This document shows, in pieces, positions 49,437-58,072 of a stretch of DNA of 64,000 nucleotides. How positions within the stretch are numbered: the first letter of the stretch is position 1; each line of letters opens with the position of its first letter. Origin of the DNA: Aldrovandia affinis (taxonomy: Eukaryota > Chordata > Actinopteri > Notacanthiformes > Halosauridae); contig JAINUG010000015.1 of the NCBI GenBank assembly GCA_029706075.1, forward strand, positions 7,028,154 to 7,092,153, read 5' to 3'. The notes under the pieces were generated by a model, which did not search any database, was not told the DNA's origin, and saw nothing but the letters and a program-made list of their open reading frames with translations. The translations under genes and the position numbers were made by a program.

Positions 49437-50294
49437 GTAAGCTCAGAAGAAGTTGGTGGATTGGGACTGCACATCCCATTTCACCCATTTTATCACCTTT
49501 GGGCTCCTGAGCATTGTGTCCATGTGTGCCACTTGTACAGTAGTGCAGCAGTTCAGATTGAGTTAAGATTGTGCCAGTGCCAAATGTGACAGGTACACGG
49601 AAGTTGTGAACCCTATCGCTCATGTGACATGTTTGTTTTTGTTTGTTTTTCATGGTCAGTCTCCCTCAAAAAAGCGTATGCCCTCGATTAGTACCTCTGT
49701 TTTTTTTGTTCTTAAAGTTGAGTGTCCCCACTGATGTTAGCCGGCACCCTGTTCCTAGATCCGTCTCTCAGAGACTTGGTTGGGCGGGTATTTGGTATTT
49801 TGGTTGGTCGTTCGGTTGGTCGGTCGGTCAGTCAGTCAGTCAGTCAGTCAGTCAATAAAACAATCAAGACTCACTGGAAGCACCTAGCGACGAGCATGGA
49901 ATGTGCCATTGAATATGGGTAAGCCACAGTGTGCCTACTGCCTAGAGTCATGAGAAAACGAGAACAATCAAAGATCAATAGTGCATTCTGCGGAGTGGGG
50001 TCTTGTGGAGGGGGGGATTTAACTTTCTGGGGGCATGTATTGTAATTTAGGTTATACATTTGTATATAAACTGTCTGCCCTAGACATCTAGGCATCCCAC
50101 CTGCACAGGCAGGGGTTAGTGCTCAATTATGGAGGTCATCGGTTACATGGATGTCTGGGGTGGTGATATAATGGAACTATATCCAGGACAAAAATATTTT
50201 GGTGCCAGTTTGTCAAGTTTGTTTTATTCAAACTTACAGAGGATGTTGTCTGTTAAATTTGGCCGTTCAGAGCCACAACAGTTGGAATACTTAC
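49437..50294. other. Intergenic stretch
   Basis: It holds a GTCG/GTCA tetranucleotide tract at 49805-49856. No further caspase exon or gene found. Confidence 0.5.
49805..49856. repeat. Tetranucleotide repeat (GTCG/GTCA)n
   Basis: GGTTGGTCG passes into (GTCA) repeated about seven times. Confidence 0.9.
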
Positions 50295-50531
50295 TTCTAC
50301 TGAAACACATTATTCCATGAAGAAACCACAGATTTGATGTAGCCTAATGCAATTCAGTCAGTGTAAGTAATGCAGTCAGTCAGTGTTCAGTTGTTTAGAC
50401 CAATTCAGTCATATTAGATCAGTGGTTTCTTTGAGAAAGAAAGTTAGGAAAGATGCAATTTAATGGCATTCAAAAAAAACTTACCTAGGATGTTTTGTTA
50501 AATTTGGCCGTTCAGAGCCACGACAGTTGGA
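50228..50531 (+). repeat. Local duplication of an about 50-bp block
   Basis: TTAAATTTGGCCGTTCAGAG-CCAC and CAGTTGGA occur at 50252-50286 and 50497-50531 with few changes, flanking the first copy of the 180-bp repeat. Confidence 0.75.
50295..50474 (+). repeat. 180-bp direct repeat, copy 1
   Basis: It matches 52253-52432 at a constant offset of 1958 bp with only about four substitutions and no indel. It lies left of the second Tc1 element. Confidence 0.92.
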
Positions 50532-50839
50532 AGACTTAACCCAACTGCATAACTTTTCCAGCATTGTACCAGGGAGACAAACCTATTGACCTTTTGTTTT
50601 CTACTTTCATACGCATATGCAATTTTTTTTAGCTGAATGTCAAATAATTTGCAGGGAAAAATATTTCTTGAACACTATTGAAATGTAATGCCATTGTGTT
50701 TTCTTGTAATCATTTCCCAAGTCATTTTACTCAATGAATAAATATCAAATTAACCCAAATGAAAGAATGTTTGCACATTTTTAAATGGTAGAGATTTTAG
50801 GTAGATATCTGTTACTTAAATGCTTTCAGTTTCATTGTC

Positions 50840-51166
50840 GCTTCAGAGTTCCTCTGCAGCGATGGGAGAACCTGGTAGAAGGACAAACATCTCTGCAGCA
50901 CTCCCATCAATCAGACCTTTATGGTAGCACTTGGCATTCAGGCCAAAAATTTCAATTTGTGTCTCATCAGACCGGATAATCTTTTTCCTGATGCTCTTAG
51001 AGTCCTTTAAGTACCATTTGGCAAACTCCAGGTGGGCTGTCATATGCCTTTCACTCAGAAGTAGCTTCCGTCTAGCCACTACCATAAAGGTCTGATTGAT
51101 GGGAGTGCTGCAGAGATGTTTGTCCTTCTACCAGGTTCTCCCATCGCTGCAGAGGAACTCTGAAGC
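50840..51166. repeat. Perfect 88-bp inverted repeat with 151-bp spacer
   Basis: 50840-50927 is the exact reverse complement of 51079-51166 with no mismatch in 88 bases. The spacer is transposase sequence. It could form a long hairpin. Confidence 0.95.
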
Positions 51167-51707
51167 TCTCTTAGAGTGGCCATTGGGTTCTTGGTCACCT
51201 CCTGACCATGTCCCTTCTTGCCCGGTTACTTAGTTTGGCCAGACGGCCAGCTCTAAGAAGAGTTGTGGTGGTTTCAAACTTATTCCATTTCACAATGATG
51301 GAGCCCACTGTTCTCCTGGGTGCTTTCAATGCTTTAGCAATGTTTTTATACCCTTCCCCAGATCTATGCCTCAACACAATTCTATCTCGGAGGTCTATGG
51401 AGAGTTCCTAGGACTTCATGGCTTGGTTTTTACTCTGACATGCACTGTCAACTGTGGGACCTTACATAGACAGGTGTGTGCCTTTCCAAATCAAGTCCAA
51501 TCAATATAATTAAGCACAGCTGGACTCCAATGAAGGTGTAGGCCCATCTCAAGGATGATCAGAAGAATTGGACAGCACCTGAGTTAAATATACAAGTGTC
51601 ACAGCAAAGGGTCTGAATACTTATGGCCATGTGATATTTCAGTGTTTATTTTGTAATAAATCTGCAAAAATTTCTACAAGTCTGTGTTTTTCTGACAATA
51701 TTGGGTG

Positions 51708-51876
51708 CATAGGCGCCGATTTATGTTTCTGCCCGTGGGTGCCGCGCAGCGTATGCTAGGTGGAGTTTGCTATCAAATCAATGTAAATTTGGCTCCGTGC
51801 ATAATTTTCCCCGTGGGTGCTCGGCCTTCTCCGTGGGTGCTCGGGCCCCGGAGCACCCACGGGATCGGCGCCTATG
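51708..51876. mobile_element. 169-bp hAT-like MITE with 8-bp target duplication
   Basis: The terminal repeats CATAGGCGCCGAT and ATCGGCGCCTATG are perfect over 13 bp and flanked by ATTGGGTG at 51700-51707 and 51877-51884. The inside is GC-rich, with CCGTGGGTGC four times, once inverted near the right end. An 8-bp duplication points to the hAT superfamily. Removing the element leaves a continuous Tc1 terminal repeat, which proves the insertion. Confidence 0.92.
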
Positions 51877-52100
51877 ATTGGGTGCTGTGTGTGCATGAAC
51901 GAGGGAAAAAAATGAAATTAATTGATTTTAGCAAATGGCTGCAATATGACAAAGAGTGAAAAATTTAAGGGGGTCTGAATACTTTCCGAACCCACTGTAT
52001 TTTCAACTGTTGTAGTAACGATTATATCATTTATTTTATTAAAGGCATATCATCAGTAGGGATATTTTAATATCGCCTGAGCCTATTGGGTACCCAGTCT

Positions 52101-52145
52101 CAGGGCCGTGCACAGACATTTTGGGGGGCAGGGGCTCAAGCAAAA
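52101..52145 (+). mobile_element. Possible hAT element end
   Basis: CAGGGCCGTGCACAGACATT and the following TTTGGGGGGCAGGGGCTCAA resemble the CAGGGCCG start of fish hAT elements. No matching end was found. Confidence 0.3.
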
Positions 52146-52252
52146 AAAAAAGGGCACTCACCCCACCGACTCGCACTATTCCCACACCCATGTTGCCAGA
52201 CCACCGCCATCCATAATCACACACTATGTTCATAACATGGGACCTGTTTAAA

Positions 52253-52432
52253 TTCTACTGAAACACATTATTCCATGAAGAAACCACAGATTTGATGTAG
52301 CCTAATGCAATTCAGTTAGTGTAAGTAATGCAGTCAGTCAGTGTTCAGTTGTTTAGACCAATTCAGTCACATTAGATCAGTGGTTTCTTTGAGAAAGAAA
52401 GTTAGTAAGGATGCAATTTAATGGCATTCAAA
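52253..52432 (+). repeat. 180-bp direct repeat, copy 2
   Basis: It begins TTCTACTGAAACACATTATT and ends AATGGCATTCAAA, as copy 1. Together the copies bracket the second Tc1 element and its nested insertions. Confidence 0.92.
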
Positions 52433-52648
52433 CAAAAAACTTTTATTCTAACCGGGAAACACACTGCTATATACCCAAACAATAATACATTTGTAAACAT
52501 CACGTTTTTAGAAAACGGAGATAACGTCGTTTTAATGATGATTAGACTAGCTTACTTGCTCGCGAGTACCGAGGCTAGTAATGACGAAATTACAGCGTGA
52601 AGGTGGCAAATCCTACTGATCTACTTCATAGTTTTTTTACGGATATAT

Positions 52649-53525
52649 TGTCACGGTTCCATGTTATTCATGCCACGTTTTATATTTCATTCATGTCACG
52701 TTTCATTTCATGTCATGTCTTGATTCTGTTTTCATGTTACGTTTCTGTTCATGTTTAAAGCATACACTTTTTCATGCTGTTTCCGCAAATCTTGCGTTCA
52801 TGCTTTCTCTCTCTCGCTGTCGCTCACGCTTCCTCATTGTTTCTAAGCCCTTGTCTGATTTACTAATTTACTAACTTACTAACGATTAGATAGGTTTATT
52901 GTTTCTGCTAGCACGATTGGCAATTTAGTAACTCTAATTGCCGACGTGCTGGAGATTTACTAATTACTAACTCGATAACCATGTGTATTCATGTTTCCTT
53001 TCGTTTCTAGTTCATGTCAATTTACTAATCTACTAACGCTAGGTCAGGATAGGATAATTACTAACAACGACTAATTATCTTGTTACCTTGTCACGCTCTC
53101 CTCAGTTGTTTTCTGTTTCGCTCTGTTCTCAAGCTAAGTGTCTGCACCTGTCTACACCTGCATATATAGCTCAGTGTTTTTGCCACGTCTTTGCGAAATT
53201 GTTGCCTGCTGTCTTTTGTGCCTTTGCTCCGCGGAGCGGACTTCGGTCTTGACTCTTGCACCGTCCCTGACTACGAGCCTGCCTACCGTCCTCCTGTACC
53301 TCTGCCCCGCTGACAGCTACTGTGGTTTGTTTAGATTTTTTTGCATGGTTTACCGAGTTCGAGACTGCCTTCTCCCTCGGTACTGTACTTTGGTTATTGG
53401 CTTGATTTTTTGGTTATCGGACTTTGCTTTTGTTTGACTATGTCTCCTGAACATTCCTCTAATAAAGCCCTTGTGGGTCTTTATTTTACGTCATTGTTTC
53501 TGAGTCGTGCATTCCGGGTCCAACC
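52649..53525 (+). repeat. 5' LTR of the chromovirus (right edge approximate)
   Basis: It starts TGTCACGGTTCC, has a TATATA box at about 53163 and AATAAA at 53460, and ends near GTGCATTCCGGGTCCA. With no full 3' LTR to compare, the right edge is uncertain. Repeated CATGTCACG/TTTACTAA-like stretches fill the U3 part. Confidence 0.7.
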
Positions 53526-53558
53526 CTCACGCATCCGTCTCAGAACAATTTCATCAAC

Positions 53559-54620
53559 ATGGACCCTGTTGACTCAACCGCCATGTTCCACGCTCTCCAG
53601 CAACAAGGCGCCATCGTCCAGCAGCACGCCCAGGGGATCTCTGACCTTCGCCAGGAGATGAGGGAGCTGTGCGCTGAGATGAGGAGACTCGCCATCGCGG
53701 TTCAGCCACGCCTCATGGAACAACCTGCTAAGCTGCCTGCACCTCCACCTTCCAACCCCCTGGGAATCTGGCAATTCCGGGAGCCACAACAACCCCCCGG
53801 AGAGATTCAGCGGAGAACCGGAGAGATGCAAGGCGTTAGTGTGACTTTGTGTTCCGGCAGCAACCACAGACCTATCACGATGACGAGCGCCGGATCGGCT
53901 ACGTGATGGGGTTGCTCAAGGGGAGAACCTTGGACTGGACTACTGCTGTGTGGTCCAGGGGTTCACTCCCTTCTCGTTACTTGGCCTTCACCGAGGAGAT
54001 CCGTAAAGTCTTCCAGCACGCATCTAGCGACCAAGAACCTTCCAAGCGTCTGATCGCCCTTCGCCAAGGCAAGAAAAGCGCCGCGGACCATTCGATCGAC
54101 TTCTGCACCATCGCTGCTGCTACCCACTGGAATGATGCGGCTCTAGCGGACCTGTCTAAACGAGGCACTCCAGGACGAGTTGGCGCATCAGGAACCGATC
54201 ACTCAGCTCAACCCACTCGTCTGTGCCGCCATTCGTTTGGACAACCGTTCCAGACAACGCCGGACCGAGAGACCGGTTCCGCCAGGTCAGCCGTACCCAA
54301 GGCAATGGTCAGGTTCGCGACCTGAGGAGAAACAAGCTGAGGGAGTCGAGCCCATGGATTTATCTCGTGCTGGCATGAAGGTCTCACCTGAGGAACGGAA
54401 ACGTCGGAGAGAGACCGGTTCATTTTTATACTGCGGGAAGCTGGGACATTCTCAAGAACAGTATACCAACCGGTCCAAGAGGTCTGATTCATCCATGGAT
54501 GTGAGGTCCTTAGCCAAACAGGTGAGGACTGCCAGGAATGACACTCGTCCCACCCTTCCTGCCTTGATCCTGCTTCCAGGGAGAGCGATCCAGGTGAACG
54601 TGTTGGTGGACTCTGGAAGC
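53559..54620 (+). pseudogene. gag and protease region of the chromovirus, frameshifted
   Basis: It starts MDPVDSTAMFHALQQQGAIV; the capsid-like segment continues in a second frame at about 53850-54170 (GRTLDWTTAVW, EEIRKVFQHASS) and a third at about 54175-54620 (AEGVEPMDLSRAGM). The zinc knuckle (LYCGKLGHSQEQY) has lost cysteines. The protease motif LVDSGS is broken by a frameshift at about 54617. At least three frame breaks are visible. Confidence 0.8.
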
Positions 54621-54992
54621 TGACGCCAACCTCATGGACGAAGTGATGGTCAAGGAACTGGACATTCCCATCCTTCCACTGCCTCCGCCCGAGAGTGCTT
54701 GGTCTTTGGATGGTAAGACGTTCTGCCGCATGACCCACATCACGGAACCTATCCATTTGATCATTTCAGGTAACATCATGAAAACATTCAGTTTCGCATC
54801 CTCCGCTCCCCCAATGATCCGCTCATTCTGGGGTTACCCTGGCTACAGAAACACAACCCCGTCATCGATTGGAGTTTAAGTCAGATTCAAGCCTGGAGCC
54901 GTGAGTGTCACCAATCCTGTCTTCGATCCGCACTTGCAGCAGCTGAGGGCGCACCCACTCCACCCCAAGTCCCCAAGCCTTCCCTCGAGAAT

Positions 54993-56378
54993 GTGCCCAC
55001 CCCTTACCACAATCTTACCACAATCTTTTCCAAGACGCAGGCACAGACGCTTCCCCCTCACAGACCCTATGACTGCGCGATCAAGCTGCTACCCGGTTCC
55101 ACACTTCCCTCAAGCCGCCTCTACAATGTTTCAAGACCAGAGAGGGAGGCCATGGAGAAATACATTCGGGACTGCCTAGCCAATGGTCTTATTTGTCCCT
55201 CCTCTTCACCCATGGGCGCTGGAATTTTCTTCGTCCAGAAGAAAGACGGCTCTTTGCGTCCCTGCATCGATTACAGGGAACTCAACAACATCACGGTCAA
55301 GAACAAGTACCCACTGCCATTGATTGACTCTGCTTTTCACCCTCTGCACAATGCCACCATCTTTACTAAATTGGATTTACGCAATGCTTACCATCTGGTC
55401 TGCATTCGAGAAGGGGACGAATGGAAGACAGCATTCAACACTCCCCTTGGACACTTTGAATATCTCGTCATGCCTTTCGGCCTAACTAACGCACCTGCTG
55501 TCTTCCAGGCGCTAGTCAATGACATCCTACGGGACTTAATGGACCGACACGTGTTCATCTACCTTGATGACATTTTGATTTACTCCAACAATGTCAAGGA
55601 ACACGAGTCCCATGTACAGCAGGTTCTCCAAAGACTTTTAGAGAACAAACTGTTTGTTAAAGCTGAGAAATGTGTTTTCCACACTGACACTGTCAAGTTT
55701 CTCGGCTTCATCTTGGAGAAGGGACAGATCAGGGCGGATCCCAAGAAGATTCAGGCAGTCACTGACTGGCCCACACCTACCACTCGAAAACATCTTAAAC
55801 GCTTCTTGGGATTCGCCAACTTTTATCGGAGGTTCATCAGGAACTACAGCCAAGTTGTCTCTCCTCTCACCAAGCTCATGTCCACTGCCATGCCGTTCCG
55901 ATGGAGTCCCGAAGGGGCGTTTTCTAGGATTAAGAAGATGTTCTCCTCCGCACCTATCCTGGTGCACCCCAACCCCACCCGCCAGTTTGTTTTGGAGACT
56001 GATGCTTCAGACTCTGGGGTGGGAGCCGTGCTCTCTCAGGTTTCCTCTTCTGACAATCATCTTCACGGCGACTCAGTCTGGCTTTCCACTAAGGACATCC
56101 CCTTACAATCCACATCCCACAAACTGCAGCCCCGATTCATTGGACCCTTCGAGATTCACAGCATCATCAACCCTTCCTCTGTTAAATTGTCACTACCTGC
56201 TTCCCTTAAGATTCATCCTACATTCCATGTTTCTTGTATTAAGCCTGTTTCCACTCACCCCCTTTGTCCCCCCGATCCCCCAACCCCTCCTCCCCGTATC
56301 ATTGATAACCACCCTGCATACAGTCAAGAAACTTTTGGACATTCACAAGAGGGGTCGTGGTGTCCAATACCTGGTTGA
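54993..56378 (+). pseudogene. pol remnant of the chromovirus: RT fused in frame to the post-integrase region
   Basis: 461 codons stay open. RT blocks: [44 protein letters not shown] and the catalytic YLDD. The RNase H start [16 protein letters not shown] ends at 56039. The frame then jumps to a GPY/F-type segment ([21 protein letters not shown]) normally found after the integrase core. About 2 kb of the usual pol is missing, yet the frame is kept. Confidence 0.88.
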
Positions 56379-56445
56379 TTGGGAGGGTTATGGCCCAGAG
56401 GAGCGTTCCTGGGTCGCCCCAGTCTCATTTTGGACCACAATTTGA
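56310..56445 (+). pseudogene. Chromodomain of the chromovirus, frameshifted from pol
   Basis: In the next frame: [20 protein letters not shown] then [10 protein letters not shown], a chromodomain as in vertebrate chromoviruses, where it sits at the integrase C-terminus. A one- or two-base change near 56325 separates it from the RT frame. Confidence 0.8.
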
Positions 56446-56529
56446 TCAAGGACTTTCACCGTGACCACCCAGATAAGCTCGCTAGACCGTCAGGAGTCGG
56501 TCGTTAGGGGGGGTACTGTCACGGTTCCA

Positions 56530-57114
56530 CAAAATGCATCTCCCCACACACAAACACAGCCAAGACATACTCAGGATTTAAGTTTAAGAACTTTTATTGA
56601 AAACGGAAAAGTGTACAGCCGAACGAAGGTGTGTGGCTGAAATGTGTGTGTGTGTGTGTGTGTGTGTCGAAGTAGGAGAAAGTATTAAACAAATGGAATG
56701 AGTAAAAAACGGTAATGAAATCAAAGGGAATTTCATGATGCTGAGAAAACGTTATTAGTACTTTTCTCCTCCAATCTAAGATCTGCTCTTGAGAGGGCGA
56801 AAAACCACCAAAAACCCTCAGGTCAGCTGATGGTGTTCTATCTGATTGTCTGATTGCCAGATTGATTTGCCAGATTGGATCACTGAGCTGAATCAATTTG
56901 CTTCACGCAAAGAAAAAAAGGTGGAAAATTCCCTCTCTGTCCCATAAATGGCGACAAAAGTCAGACTTTAAGAGCAAATCTGATTAACTGAAGACTGGAG
57001 AGGCAAAAATAACTAAAAGAATCCCTTTGAAATAAATCCAAATAAACCCCAATGCCACAGTGGGAATTCAATGGGAATGAGAATTGGAGGGGGAGGTTGG
57101 GGGAAAGACGGGAG
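56530..57114. other. DNA between retroelement and minisatellite
   Basis: It holds a TG repeat at 56644-56667 and the candidate - strand poly(A) signal. Otherwise nothing recognised. It is probably 3' UTR of the - strand gene in part. Confidence 0.45.
56593..56598 (-). terminator. Candidate poly(A) signal of the TANGO1-like gene
   Basis: AATAAA on the - strand within caAATAAAAGttc, 1.36 kb after the stop codon and immediately beyond the retroelement edge at 56529. If it is used, the minisatellite makes up most of the 3' UTR. Confidence 0.35.
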
Positions 57115-57990
57115 CTGGGGGGGGTATACTCCACCACTAGAGATGCTCCTCTGACCACGAGCCCGTGGTCTGTGGGGGAGGGGGTGGTTTACTCCACCAC
57201 TAGAGATGCTCCTCTGACCACGAGCCCGTGGTCTAGAGGGGGAGGGGGCGGGCGTGGTTTACTCCACCACTAGAGATGCTCCTCTGACCACAAGCCCGTG
57301 GTCTGGGGGAGGGGGGGTGGTTTACTCCACCACTAGAGATGCTCCTCTGACCACAAGCCCTAGATGCTCCTCTGACCACGAGCCCGTGGTCTGGGGGGGG
57401 GGGGGGGGTGGTTTACTCCACCACTAGAGATGCTCCTCTGACCACGAGCCCGTGGTCTGGGGTTGGTATACTCCACCACTAGAGATGCTCCTCTGACCAC
57501 ATCACTAGAGATGATCCTCTGACCACGAGCCCGTGGGTCTGTGGGGGAGGGGGTGGTTTACTCCACCACTAGAGATGCTTCTCTGACCACGAGCCCGTGG
57601 TCTGGGGGGGGGGGTGGTTTACTCCACCACTAGAGATGCTCCTCTGACCACAAGCCCTAGATGCTCCTCTGACCACGAGCCCGTGGTCTGTGGGGAGGGG
57701 GGTGGTTTACTCCACCAGGGGAGATGCTTCTGACCTCCAGCGTGGTCTGCGGGGGGGAGGTTTACTCCAGCACTAGAGATGCTCCTCTGACCACGAGCCC
57801 GTGGTCCAGGGGGGGGAAGGGGCGGGCGTGGTTTACTCCACCACTAGAGATGATCCTCTGACCACGAGCCCGTGGTCTGGGGGGGTATACACCACCACTA
57901 GAGATGCTCCTCTGACCATGAGCCTGTGGTCTGGGGGGGGGGTATACTCCACCATTAGAGATGCTCCTCTGACCACGAGCCCGTGGTCTC
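57115..57990. repeat. Minisatellite, about 16 units of 40-65 bp, hairpin plus G-run
   Basis: Each unit carries CCACCACTAGAGATGCTCC, then TCTGACCACGAGCCCGTGG, then a G-run of 4 to 12. GACCACG/CGTGGTC forms a 7-bp stem with a 4-base loop, so every unit is a hairpin followed by a quadruplex-prone tract. A few units are truncated or partly duplicated (for example near 57360 and 57500). It overlaps the last coding exon and putative 3' UTR of the - strand gene. Confidence 0.9.
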
Positions 57991-58072
57991 TGTCACTGGG
58001 GAGAGGTGGGGCTCCTGGACAGCCATTCGCTGCATCCGCAGTCCGAAGGTAGAGAGGGTCTTGTTGAGGAAG
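57955..58072 (-). CDS. TANGO1-like gene last exon, ending inside a minisatellite
   Basis: The acceptor is gtctccacag|CTTCCT. In phase it encodes FLNKTLSTFGLRMQRMAVQE then PHLSPVTE, runs into the first minisatellite unit (TTGSWSEEHL) and stops at TAA, 57955-57957. The exon is supported by phase and acceptor only, not by a recognised motif. Confidence 0.5.

Larger units (their letters stand above)
50840..51997 (-). mobile_element. Second Tc1-type transposon, decayed, with nested insertion and inverted duplication
   Basis: The right end GGGTCTGAATACTTTCCGAA-CCCACTG is followed by TA at 51998. Transposase pieces on the - strand: LRHRSGEGYKNIAKALKAPR-RTVGSIIVKW (51195-51377), then LLLSERHMTAHLEFAKWYLK and IIRSDETQIEIFGLNAKCYH (50900-51085). 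The first catalytic D (SDET) is kept. Everything after is lost at the inverted duplication, so the left end is missing. Confidence 0.85.
52649..56529 (+). mobile_element. Decayed Ty3/gypsy chromovirus retrotransposon (5' LTR, gag, pol remnants)
   Basis: A 5' LTR (from 52649) is followed by gag (from 53559), a protease remnant, reverse transcriptase and a chromodomain, then a G-rich polypurine tract (agggggggtac) and the 13 bases TGTCACGGTTCCA that also open the 5' LTR. The rest of the 3' LTR is missing, or the element was cut there. RNase H beyond its first motif and the whole integrase core are absent. Chromodomain and motif order place it among vertebrate chromoviruses of the Sushi type. 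Confidence 0.88.

Noticed and set aside
50130-50320. Open frame checked as a further caspase exon
   Set aside because: It shows no caspase motif. It overlaps the local duplicated blocks.
53138-53661. Two + strand frames of about 100 codons with hydrophobic stretches
   Set aside because: They lie in the retroelement LTR and leader. The gag start at 53559 explains the coding signal.
57115-57990. CRISPR-like regular repeats with short palindromes
   Set aside because: Units follow one another without unique spacers in a vertebrate genome, so this is a minisatellite.
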